9,491 bases of DNA from Ruminococcus flavefaciens (GTDB lineage Bacteria; Bacillota; Clostridia; Oscillospirales; Ruminococcaceae): NCBI GenBank assembly GCA_002348905.1, contig DEBW01000016.1, positions 34,505 to 43,995 of the forward strand, written 5' to 3'. The notes beneath the pieces are model-generated. The model searched no databases and was not told the DNA's origin. It was given only the letters and a program-made list of their open reading frames with translations. This document shows, piece after piece, positions 1 to 5,668 of the stretch. A program made the translations under genes and the position numbers. How positions within the stretch are numbered: the first letter of the stretch is position 1; every line of letters begins with the position of its first letter.

Positions 1-183
1 AAGGTAAACAAGAAGTTCTTCCGTCCTGCTGAGGTAGATATCCTCCTCGGAAACCCTGAGAAGGCTGAAAAGACACTTGGCTGGAAGCGTGAGATAAGCT
101 TCTCTGAACTCGTAGAGCGTATGGTCAAGAATGACCTTGAACGTGTTGAGAAGGAGATCAAGGTAAAGAGCATCGTAGGCTAA
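1..183 (+). CDS. gmd: GDP-mannose 4,6-dehydratase, C-terminal end only (partial)
   Basis: The frame is open from the first base to a TAA at 181-183 and gives the last 60 residues of a protein. The stretch RPAEVDILLGNPEKAEKTLG followed by W-K and then FSELVERMV matches the C-terminal signature of GDP-mannose 4,6-dehydratase, a short-chain dehydrogenase/reductase whose family members end with R-P-x-E-V-D, a K-A-xx-x-L-G/N-W element and a closing helix. The enzyme removes water from GDP-D-mannose to give GDP-4-keto-6-deoxy-D-mannose in the cytoplasm, using bound NADP. The Rossmann fold and catalytic residues lie outside the window. The rmd gene about 3 kb downstream supplies the next step, which supports the call. 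The last residues (K-E-I-K-V-K-S-I-V-G) are a slightly extended tail. Another GDP-sugar or dTDP-sugar dehydratase is less likely. Confidence 0.85.
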   Translation, partial: KVNKKFFRPAEVDILLGNPEKAEKTLGWKREISFSELVERMVKNDLERVEKEIKVKSIVG

Positions 184-202
184 ACGTCCGGAGGTAATTT
201 AA

Positions 203-466
203 ATGACACCGAAAACGTTTAGAATGAGTAAGAACGGATACGATAAAAATGCGGTACTTAGCAGACTTAATGAAATAAATTTGCTTATTATCGGTGTCCA
301 GCAGGGAACTCTCAGCAGTGAAGATGCAAAAACTCAGGAAAGACAGCTCCTTGCAGAGCCTCTGCCTGAGGTAAAGGGCTTCTTCAGGAGTGGTTTCAAC
401 AAAGAAGACGTTGACAGCTATATGTGCGAGCTTCGTGATGTTATAAGCTACGGAAAGATGGGATGA
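203..466 (+). CDS. Small DivIVA-like protein with two F-x(n)-GY/GF-x-K motifs, function unknown
   Basis: This 87-residue protein starts at an ATG with a good GGAGGT ribosome site at 190-195, only 19 bp after gmd, so it is probably in the same operon. It has no enzyme motif and no membrane segment. It carries two related short motifs: F-R-M-S-K-N-G-Y-D-K-N-A-V near residues 6-18, and F-F-R-S-G-F-N-K-E-D-V-D-S-Y near residues 60-73. Both resemble the N-terminal DivIVA core (F-xx-xx-G-Y/F-D/N-xx-x-V-xx-F/Y-L), in which the domain contacts membranes at poles and septa. The middle is a probable short helical segment with a Q-x-G-T-L-S-S-E-D turn. The protein is far shorter than true DivIVA (roughly 160 residues or more) and lacks its long coiled coil. 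I infer a small adaptor or scaffold, possibly linking glycan synthesis to the cell envelope. The DivIVA relation rests on motif resemblance only. Confidence 0.7.
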   Translation: MTPKTFRMSKNGYDKNAVLSRLNEINLLIIGVQQGTLSSEDAKTQERQLLAEPLPEVKGFFRSGFNKEDVDSYMCELRDVISYGKMG

Positions 467-520
467 TCTTATCCCTGCATCATATCGCTGTTTGCAGTAA
501 AATATTTATTACATGAATAA

Positions 521-557
521 CGCCGCCGCTGTACGGTATTGCCTTTAAGCGGCGGTG
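521..557 (+). terminator. GC-rich hairpin between the small DivIVA-like gene and the first glycosyltransferase (weak terminator or attenuator)
   Basis: Bases 521-530 (CGCCGCCGCT) pair with 548-557 as a 10-bp stem containing one G-T pair, around a 17-nt loop that can itself form a short 3-bp stem (535-537 with 541-543). The sequence after it is T-rich but interrupted (ATTTAGTTTCTTT), so termination would be partial at best. It lies in the 124-bp gap 467-590, the longest untranslated gap within the polysaccharide genes. I see no convincing promoter there. It could reduce read-through or protect the upstream mRNA. Confidence 0.45.
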
Positions 558-590
558 ATTTAGTTTCTTTAAAAGGTGGGAGAAGTTTAA

Positions 591-1736
591 TTGAACATCG
601 CATTTGACGCAATTCCGCTCATCAGCGACCGTATTACAGGTATAGGCTGGTGTGAAGCAGGTCAGACTATGGCTATGGCTAAGCTGCATCCCGAAAACAA
701 GTACACCTACAACTTCTTCTCACGTACTGACGACCATATTAAAATGGAACGTATCGCTCCCTTTGCCGGAGATAATATAGATACCAAGCTGGTGCATTTT
801 TCCGGCTATCTGTACCGTGCGGCTACAACATTCGTGCCGTTCCCTTACAGCGCTTTTTTCGGCAAAGAGACCGATATATCCCATTTTTTCAATTATATAG
901 TCCCGCCGGGAGTACACGGAAAGACCGTTGTTACCGTTCATGATATGGTCTATAAGGCTTTCCCTGAAACGGTGAGAGGACGTACCAAGATGATGCTCAA
1001 TATGGGACTTAAAAAGTCCATGAAAAGAGCAGATATGATAGTTACTGACTCGGAATTTTCAAAGCTGGAGATACTGAAATACTTCCCTCAGCATGAGAAA
1101 AAACTCAGAGTCGTACCATGCGGCGTTGACCTTCAGAAATTCAGCCCGTGTACTGAGCCGGAGCGCATACCTCAGGTGAAAAAGTCACTGGGCATCGAGG
1201 GCGATTACTTCCTGTACGTAGGTACTATCGAACCGAGAAAAAACCTTGAAAGGCTTATCGCTGCATACCATATCTTCTCTCAGAAAGTAAAGGATGCTCC
1301 TAAACTTGTGCTTGCAGGCGGCAAAGGCTGGCTGTATGACGGCATTTTTGCCCGTGTGCAGGAACTTGGACTTTCTGAGCAGGTGATATTCACAAAATAT
1401 GTTCCTGCCGCTGACATGAACCCTCTTATGTGCGGAGCACTGGCATTCGTTTTCCCTTCCATATACGAAGGATTCGGTATGCCACCGCTGGAGGCTATGG
1501 CAAGCGGTGTTCCGGTGCTTTCCTCTGATGCGGCTTCACTTCCCGAAGTCACAGGAGACTGCGCTGTTATATGTGATGCTTACTCCGAAGAAAGTATAGC
1601 TGACGGACTTGAAAAATTATATTCCTCCGGCGAACTGAGAGCTGACCTCAGCCACCGTGGGCGTGAAAGAGCAAAACTTTTCACATGGGAAAGGTCAGCA
1701 GAGCTTTTATACAATATTTATAAGGAGCTGATCTGA
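591..1736 (+). CDS. GT4-family glycosyltransferase (mannosyl/rhamnosyl-transferase type)
   Basis: This 381-residue protein is a cytoplasmic or membrane-peripheral GT-B fold glycosyltransferase that moves a sugar from an NDP-sugar to a growing glycan. The N-terminal half has the acceptor-side fold with T-V-H-D-M-V-Y-K-A-F-P near residues 115-125. The C-terminal half has the donor-binding signature: G-T-I-E-P-R-K-N-L-E at 211-220, L-A-G-G-K-G-W at 241-247, and the E-x7-E element Y-E-G-F-G-M-P-P-L-E at 292-301 followed by A-S-G-V-P-V. Length is normal for GT4. The start is a TTG at 591, chosen because GGGAG lies 8 bases before it and the protein begins with the usual M-N-I-A-F-D-A strand. Its last codons overlap the ribosome site of the next gene. 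Given gmd and rmd nearby, GDP-mannose or GDP-D-rhamnose is the likely donor, but donor and linkage cannot be read from sequence. Confidence 0.92.
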   Translation: MNIAFDAIPLISDRITGIGWCEAGQTMAMAKLHPENKYTYNFFSRTDDHIKMERIAPFAGDNIDTKLVHFSGYLYRAATTFVPFPYSAFFGKETDISHFFNYIVPPGVHGKTVVTVHDMVYKAFPETVRGRTKMMLNMGLKKSMKRADMIVTDSEFSKLEILKYFPQHEKKLRVVPCGVDLQKFSPCTEPERIPQVKKSLGIEGDYFLYVGTIEPRKNLERLIAAYHIFSQKVKDAPKLVLAGGKGWLYDGIFARVQELGLSEQVIFTKYVPAADMNPLMCGALAFVFPSIYEGFGMPPLEAMASGVPVLSSDAASLPEVTGDCAVICDAYSEESIADGLEKLYSSGELRADLSHRGRERAKLFTWERSAELLYNIYKELI

Positions 1737-2018
1737 ATGAGCGATGAGAAAAAAGATATGATCTCTGATGAGAACAAAGAAAAGGATATAGTACCGGATT
1801 TTTCTGATTTTACTTCATTCCTTACTGCGGAGGACAGATTCCGCATGGGTATGGAAAAGTATATCCCTGAATTTATGGTGCGCCTTAAAGCTGATACACT
1901 TATGCAGGATGAGTACTTCGTTAACTGGACTCTTGAATTGCAGGAGATCGGCAAGGAAGCCGGCATAGATATGCAGCAGTACATACTTGACTATGCAGCT
2001 GAGAACGGGTACAACTGA
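1737..2018 (+). CDS. Small acidic protein of unknown function
   Basis: I do not recognise this 93-residue protein. The ATG directly follows the stop of the preceding glycosyltransferase with no gap, and AAGGAG at 1722-1727 inside that gene is its ribosome site, so translation is probably coupled. The N-terminus (about residues 1-25) is very rich in D, E and K and looks disordered. From about residue 27 the protein looks helical, with F-T-S-F-L-T-A-E-D-R-F-R-M-G near 27-40 and a C-terminal E-I-G-K-E-A-G-I-D-M-Q-Q-Y-I-L-D-Y-A-A near 70-88. There is no signal peptide, no membrane segment and no cysteine. Its place exactly between two glycosyltransferase genes suggests it works with the glycan machinery, for example as a small partner of one transferase. 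That is inference from position only. Confidence 0.75.
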   Translation: MSDEKKDMISDENKEKDIVPDFSDFTSFLTAEDRFRMGMEKYIPEFMVRLKADTLMQDEYFVNWTLELQEIGKEAGIDMQQYILDYAAENGYN

Positions 2019-2020
2019 TA

Positions 2021-3142
2021 ATGGAAAAAAGGGTAGAGATACTTGAGGTCAACAAGGCTTATTTTCCTCATGTAGGCGGTATCGAAAGCCTTGTAAGGCA
2101 GTATTCTGAGGAGCTTGGAGAGTACGGCGCAGATGTGCGTACACTTGTGTGCCGTGACGGAAGAGGCAGAACTGTACATGAGAGACTTAACGGCGTTGAA
2201 GTTACAAGAGCCGGAAGTCTCGGAACGTATTTTTCCTGTCCGCTTTCATTTTCTTTCTTCAGACAATTCAGGAAAATGTCAAAAAATGCTGATGCGGTGC
2301 ATATAAACGTGCCTTTTCCGCTTGCTGATGCAGCTCTTATGCTGTCAGGATATAAAGGAAAGGTAGTTGTTTCGTGGCACAGCGATATCGTAAAGCAGAA
2401 AAAACTTATGTTTTTCTACCGTCCGTTCATGATGTACCTGCTCAAAAGGGCTGACCTTATACTTGTGGCTACAGAAGGTCATATTGAAGGCTCTGACGTT
2501 CTTCCGCAGTTCAGGGAGAAATGCAGGGTGCTTCCTTACGGCATCGAGCCGGACAAGTACCTGAGCATAGAGCGCAGACCTTTTCTTACTGAAAAACTCA
2601 ATAACAAGGACGCTGTAAAGGTATTCTTTACCGGCAGACTGGTGTATTATAAGGGCATCGACGTTCTTCTCCGTGCGTTTCGTATGACCAAAGGCTGTGA
2701 ACTGTTCATCGCCGGCACAGGAAAACTTGAGGAGAGCATGAAGGAATATGCCGAAAATCACGGTATGTCCGGAAAAGTTCATTTTCTCGGCTTCCTGCCC
2801 GATGACGAACTGAAACAGGCTTATGCAGACTGTGATATATTCGTTCTGCCGTCAGTTGCAAAGAGCGAAGCTTTCGGCATTGTACAGCTTGAAGCCATGA
2901 TATACGGCAAGCCGGTAATAAATACAAAGCTTCCGTCAGGTGTTCCCTATGTCAGCGTACACGGCGAAACAGGTCTTTCAGTACCGCCGTCATCGCCTAT
3001 GGCTCTTGCAGTAGCCATAAACAAGCTTGCAGAGGACAAGGAACTGCGTGAGAAGCTTGGCAGGAATGCGGCGTACAGAGTGAAAAAATATTTTAACGAA
3101 AAAGATGTAATAAAGAGCTTGTTTGAAGCTCTTTCAGAATAA
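2021..3142 (+). CDS. GT4-family glycosyltransferase, WbpZ/mannosyltransferase-like
   Basis: This 373-residue GT-B glycosyltransferase begins with a family-typical nucleotide-fold entry, V-N-K-A-Y-F-P-H-V-G-G-I-E at about residues 10-22, the glycine-rich loop that contacts the donor phosphate. S-W-H-S-D-I-V-K-Q-K at 118-127 is a motif I associate with mannosyl- and D-rhamnosyltransferases of O-antigen and A-band loci. The donor site follows: F-T-G-R-L-V-Y-Y-K-G-I-D at 203-214, F-I-A-G-T-G at 229-234, and the E-x7-E element S-E-A-F-G-I-V-Q-L-E at 282-291. Length is normal. The ATG lies 2 bases after the stop of the preceding small gene and has only a poor ribosome site, which points to translational coupling. 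With gmd and rmd in the locus I infer a GDP-mannose or GDP-D-rhamnose donor, but the exact linkage is unknown. It shares only general family features with the other transferase here, so it is not a recent duplicate. Confidence 0.92.
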   Translation: MEKRVEILEVNKAYFPHVGGIESLVRQYSEELGEYGADVRTLVCRDGRGRTVHERLNGVEVTRAGSLGTYFSCPLSFSFFRQFRKMSKNADAVHINVPFPLADAALMLSGYKGKVVVSWHSDIVKQKKLMFFYRPFMMYLLKRADLILVATEGHIEGSDVLPQFREKCRVLPYGIEPDKYLSIERRPFLTEKLNNKDAVKVFFTGRLVYYKGIDVLLRAFRMTKGCELFIAGTGKLEESMKEYAENHGMSGKVHFLGFLPDDELKQAYADCDIFVLPSVAKSEAFGIVQLEAMIYGKPVINTKLPSGVPYVSVHGETGLSVPPSSPMALAVAINKLAEDKELREKLGRNAAYRVKKYFNEKDVIKSLFEALSE

Positions 3143-3156
3143 AGCGAGGGGATATT

Positions 3157-4098
3157 ATGAAAGCTTTGATAATTGGCGGAGCCGGTTTCGTAGGTTCTTA
3201 TCTTATAAAGGAACTTTCTTCCGCCGGCATGGAGGTACACGCTACCTGCCTGCCATTTGAAAGAGATAAGATAACTGAGAAATGCGGAGTTCACACTCTT
3301 GACATCATGAACAAGGACGATATACTTAACCTTATAGACCATGTTGAACCTGATGTCGTATACCACCTTGCGGCACAGAGTTCTGTGTCTGTATCATGGA
3401 AAAGACCTCAGCTTACAGCCGAAATAAACGTTGTAGGCTCTATAAATGTGCTTGAGGCTGTACGTGAGGCTGAAAAAAAGAATATCAGAGTTATAATGAT
3501 AGGTACAGGCGAAGAATATGGTTTCATAAGGGAAGATGCCTGTCCTCTCAGCGAGGACGAGGTGCTGAATCCCGGAAACATCTATGCCGCAACAAAGGCT
3601 TGTCAGGAAATGATAAGCCGTATATATGTACGTGCCTACAAAATGGACATAATCATGGTTCGTGCTTTCAATCACTCAGGACCGGGACAGAACAGTATAT
3701 TCGTTATCTCTGATTTCTGTCGCCAGATAGCTGAGATAGAGCGTGGCGACAAAGCTCCGGAAATGAGCGTAGGCAACCTCAGCGCTATGCGTGACTTCAC
3801 CGATGTCCGTGACGTTGTTAAGGCTTACAGACTGCTCTTTGAAAAGGGTGTCAGCGGTAAGGTATACAATATAGGCAGAGGAAAGGCTGTTGATATACAG
3901 TATATCCTCGATACCGCCCTTAAACAGACTAAAATGGAAATTGAAGTAAAACAGGATCCGGCACGTATGCGTGCTTCGGATATACCAATTATCGAACCAG
4001 ATGTAAGCAGGATAAAATGGGATACCGGCTGGGAGGCTGAGATATCTATGGAGCAGACTATCCGTGATACTCTCAACTGGTGGAGAAATACCCTTTGA
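3157..4098 (+). CDS. rmd: GDP-4-keto-6-deoxy-D-mannose reductase (GDP-D-rhamnose forming)
   Basis: This 313-residue short-chain dehydrogenase/reductase reduces GDP-4-keto-6-deoxy-D-mannose, the Gmd product, to GDP-D-rhamnose. The NAD(P) loop is G-G-A-G-F-V-G (residues 7-13, GxxGxxG). The family strand H-L-A-A-Q-S-S-V-S-V-S-W is at 70-81. The catalytic set is Thr117 in G-T-G-E-E-Y-G, with Tyr143 and Lys147 in Y-A-A-T-K. Rmd-specific elements are F-N-H-S-G-P-G-Q (171-178), V-G-N-L-S-A-M-R-D-F-T-D-V-R-D-V-V (205-221) and the C-terminal M-R-A-S-D-I-P-I-I-E-P-D (271-282) followed by W-x-x-x-x-S-M-E-Q-T-I-R-D-T-L. An L-fucose type synthase (Fcl) would have a G-H-x-G-M-V-G start, which is absent. 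A GAGGGG ribosome site at 3146-3151 precedes the ATG, 14 bp after the preceding gene. A related 4-reductase giving GDP-6-deoxytalose is the main alternative. Confidence 0.85.
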   Translation: MKALIIGGAGFVGSYLIKELSSAGMEVHATCLPFERDKITEKCGVHTLDIMNKDDILNLIDHVEPDVVYHLAAQSSVSVSWKRPQLTAEINVVGSINVLEAVREAEKKNIRVIMIGTGEEYGFIREDACPLSEDEVLNPGNIYAATKACQEMISRIYVRAYKMDIIMVRAFNHSGPGQNSIFVISDFCRQIAEIERGDKAPEMSVGNLSAMRDFTDVRDVVKAYRLLFEKGVSGKVYNIGRGKAVDIQYILDTALKQTKMEIEVKQDPARMRASDIPIIEPDVSRIKWDTGWEAEISMEQTIRDTLNWWRNTL

Positions 4099-4133
4099 TA
4101 AACCAGTACAGATACGTGAAAGGAGCATAGAAA

Positions 4134-4469
4134 ATGTCGGATATAAAGCTTACCAACGAAAAAATGCGCACCTTTGACGGACACGAAAAGGTGGGAGTTT
4201 TCAAGGCTGGCGAGAAACTTGTGGATTTCGGCGAAAAGCAGAATGCCGCTAATGAAGCTCTTGCCGCAAATGTCAATGACCTTATCAAAAGGGTATGCGC
4301 TCTTGAGGACAAGCAGTTGCAGAGTACCGAGGTCATAAAGAAGATAGCAAGCGAGCTTGCAGCCTTCAAAAAGGACTTTGACCGCATGAGACTTGCGGAA
4401 AAACTTAATTCCAGTGCTATCGAGCGCCTTGACAAGGCAATGAGACTTGCTCAGGGCGATGAGGAATAA
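4134..4469 (+). CDS. Small coiled-coil protein of unknown function, last gene of the polysaccharide block
   Basis: I do not recognise this 111-residue soluble protein. The ATG has a good ribosome site (AAAGGAG around 4119-4125) 35 bp after rmd, so it is likely the last gene of the same transcript. The first 35 residues contain F-D-G-H-E-K-V-G-V-F-K-A-G-E-K, a short beta-like stretch. From about residue 36 to 105 it is a continuous charged helix with leucine and isoleucine spacing expected for a coiled coil (A-A-N-V-N-D-L-I-K-R-V-C-A-L-E, then I-K-K-I-A-S-E-L-A-A-F, then A-I-E-R-L-D-K-A-M-R-L). There is one cysteine and no signal peptide or membrane segment. Coiled-coil partners of chain-length control or glycosyltransferase complexes exist in polysaccharide loci, so a scaffold role is possible, but nothing in the sequence proves it. 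Confidence 0.75.
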   Translation: MSDIKLTNEKMRTFDGHEKVGVFKAGEKLVDFGEKQNAANEALAANVNDLIKRVCALEDKQLQSTEVIKKIASELAAFKKDFDRMRLAEKLNSSAIERLDKAMRLAQGDEE

Positions 4470-4544
4470 CAATGTATGTGGACAAGGTTTAAACCGTTAT
4501 CTGTAATATAAAGGTAGGTACTAAAGACTTACGGATATATATTT

Positions 4545-4571
4545 TTTAACAAACCTCTTGACTTTGTTAAA
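4545..4571. promoter_or_regulatory. Candidate operator: perfect 9-bp inverted repeat over the -35 box of the atp promoter
   Basis: TTTAACAAA (4545-4553) and TTTGTTAAA (4563-4571) are perfect inverted copies separated by 9 bp, a centre-to-centre distance of 18 bp. The right half overlaps the last base of the TTGACT -35 box and enters the spacer. A further copy of the TTGTTA core lies at 4575-4580, in direct orientation 11 bp after the core at 4564-4569. This spacing is typical of a dimeric repressor site on one face of DNA. The half-site resembles the Rex core but is in the opposite orientation to a standard Rex site, so no regulator is assigned. AT-rich dyads also arise by chance. Confidence 0.45.
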
Positions 4572-4586
4572 GTTTTGTTATATTAT
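4558..4586 (+). promoter_or_regulatory. Sigma-A type promoter for the ATP synthase operon
   Basis: TTGACT at 4558-4563 (one mismatch to TTGACA), a 17-bp spacer, and TATTAT at 4581-4586 (one mismatch to TATAAT) form a strong vegetative promoter. Transcription would start near 4592-4595, about 120 bases before atpB. It is the only strong promoter I see in the 4470-4713 gap. The rest of the gap before it (4470-4544) contains only a 10-bp palindrome GGTTTAAACC at 4486-4495 and no clear terminator for the upstream operon, so read-through from the polysaccharide genes is possible. Confidence 0.8.
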
Positions 4587-4651
4587 ATATATGTCGGAAA
4601 TGCAGTCCGAGGTATTATCAGAATTCTGCATACCGCTATTGCTGTGAGATC

Positions 4652-4695
4652 AACGGAGATATGCACACAAGCTGTCTCCGTTTTTCTATTTTTTT
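4652..4695 (+). terminator. Intrinsic-terminator-like hairpin in the atp leader (probable attenuator)
   Basis: AACGGAGA (4652-4659) pairs perfectly with TCTCCGTT (4675-4682) around a 15-nt loop, and the stem runs into a T-tract at 4681-4695 (TTTTTCTATTTTTTT). This is the standard layout of a rho-independent terminator. It lies after the promoter and directly before the atpB ribosome site, so it would stop or modulate transcription of the operon it leads. A simpler reading is that it ends transcripts arriving from the polysaccharide operon, with the promoter upstream then needing to pass it. Upstream bases 4606-4609 (TCCG) could pair either with 4595-4598 or with 4654-4657 inside the stem, which allows an alternative fold but is too short to be convincing alone. 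Confidence 0.6.
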
Positions 4696-4713
4696 ATGAA
4701 AGAAGGTGTTATC

Positions 4714-5373
4714 ATGGAGAATATGATGGAAGAGCTGGAATCCAAAACAGCCTTTACGATACCTGTTTTGGGAGGTATACCTATTGCGGATTCATGTGTA
4801 GTTACATGGGTAATTATGGCGGCAGTCGTCCTGCTGTCTATAATACTTACGCATAAGCTGAAAAAAGTGCCGACAGGCTCACAGTGTATACTTGAAGGGC
4901 TTATGGAGTGGCTTGACAAATTCTTTACTGATATTCTTGGTCATAAGGGGAAAAAGTACATCCCTTTCCTTGAAACGCTTATAATCTATATAGCATTTGC
5001 AAACCTTGCCGGTATTTTCGGTTTCGTTCCGCCAACTAAGGACATAAATGTTACTGCGGCACTGGCTGGCATAGCTATAGTATACGTTCAGTCAGCCTTC
5101 ATTATCGAGAAAGGTCCTTTCAAGTGGCTCAAAAGCTTGCTTAACCCTATAAATCTTCTTGACCTTATTACCCGTCCGCTTTCGCTCTGTATGCGACTTT
5201 TCGGTAACGTTCTCGGCGCATTCGTTGTCATGGAGCTTGTTAAAACAGGTATCTGTGCTATAGGTGTGCCGGTCATCGCAAGTGCATACTTTGATATATT
5301 CGACGGACTTTTACAGGCATATGTATTCGTGTTCCTTACTTCACTTTACATGGCTGAAGCTATAGAGGACTAA
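4714..5373 (+). CDS. atpB: F1Fo ATP synthase subunit a
   Basis: Subunit a is the membrane stator that forms the two ion half-channels beside the c-ring. I place the start at 4714, giving 219 residues, because AAGGTG (4703-4708) lies 5 bases before that ATG. The in-frame ATG at 4696 sits right behind a T-tract with no ribosome site and would add only six residues. Hydrophobic segments run at about 26-46, 86-106, 113-131, 155-190 and 196-215. Family landmarks are P-T-K-D-I-N-V-T-A-A-L (107-117), the essential arginine Arg161 in S-L-C-M-R-L-F-G-N (157-165), and G-L-L-Q-A-Y-V-F-V-F-L-T-S-L-Y (198-212) with Gln201 near the channel. At 219 residues it is shorter than the 240-270 usual for bacteria. 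No atpI or atpZ precedes it in the window. It heads the ATP synthase operon. Confidence 0.95.
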   Translation: MENMMEELESKTAFTIPVLGGIPIADSCVVTWVIMAAVVLLSIILTHKLKKVPTGSQCILEGLMEWLDKFFTDILGHKGKKYIPFLETLIIYIAFANLAGIFGFVPPTKDINVTAALAGIAIVYVQSAFIIEKGPFKWLKSLLNPINLLDLITRPLSLCMRLFGNVLGAFVVMELVKTGICAIGVPVIASAYFDIFDGLLQAYVFVFLTSLYMAEAIED

Positions 5374-5402
5374 CAACATTAACTTAATGGAGGTATATTA
5401 AA

Positions 5403-5624
5403 ATGGGAACTATGGCATTAGGTGCGGCAATTGCCGTTCTTACAGGTGCTGGTGCTGGTATAGGTATAGGCATCGCAACGGCAAAGGCAACAGAATCAAT
5501 AGCAAGACAGCCTGAGGCTAAGGGCGATATCAGAACAGCACTCCTTCTCGGATGTGCGCTCGCAGAAGCTACAGCTATTTACGGCTTTGTTATAGCACTT
5601 CTTATAATTGGTAAGATAAAGTAA
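5403..5624 (+). CDS. atpE: F1Fo ATP synthase subunit c, first copy
   Basis: Subunit c is a 73-residue helical hairpin that assembles into the membrane rotor ring. Helix 1 carries the glycine packing motif G-A-G-A-G-I-G-I-G (15-23). The polar loop A-R-Q-P-E-A-K-G-D (34-42) contacts gamma and epsilon. The ion-binding carboxylate is Glu55 in L-A-E-A-T-A-I-Y (53-60). Compared with the sodium-binding ring of Ilyobacter tartaricus (Gln32, Glu65, Ser66, Thr67, Tyr70), the aligned residues here are Ile22, Glu55, Ala56, Thr57 and Tyr60. Two of the sodium ligands are therefore missing, which favours proton coupling, though not decisively. A GGAGGT site at 5389-5394 precedes the ATG. The protein is identical to the second copy 44 bp downstream. 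Confidence 0.97.
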   Translation: MGTMALGAAIAVLTGAGAGIGIGIATAKATESIARQPEAKGDIRTALLLGCALAEATAIYGFVIALLIIGKIK

Positions 5625-5636
5625 GCACAGGCTTAC
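5621..5636 (+). other. Small hairpin at the end of the first atpE copy
   Basis: GTAAGC (5621-5626) and GCTTAC (5631-5636) form a perfect 6-bp stem with the 4-nt loop ACAG, overlapping the TAA stop of the first c-subunit gene. There is no T-tract, so it is not a terminator. It could act as an RNA stability or processing element between the two c genes, or be chance. Confidence 0.4.
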
Positions 5637-5668
5637 AATAAGTATGACATACACGGAGGTATATTAAA

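Noticed and set aside
467..520. Possible promoter before the first glycosyltransferase (TTGCAG at 492-497 with GAATAA at 515-520)
   Set aside because: The -10 box is poor and the region is simply AT-rich; the hairpin after it is the only solid structure.
2345..2782. Minus-strand frame of 145 residues inside the second glycosyltransferase
   Set aside because: It lies wholly antisense to a clear GT4 gene and reflects its codon pattern.
3825..4472. Minus-strand frame of 215 residues across rmd and the small coiled-coil gene
   Set aside because: It is antisense to two well-supported genes, with no ribosome site and no recognisable domain.
4696..4713. Upstream ATG at 4696 as the atpB start, adding six residues
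   Set aside because: It follows the T-tract directly and has no ribosome site, while the ATG at 4714 has AAGGTG at a good distance.
4575..4856. 93-residue frame starting with TTG at 4575, overlapping the atp leader and atpB
   Set aside because: It starts inside the promoter, has no ribosome site and runs out of frame through atpB; its composition is not protein-like.
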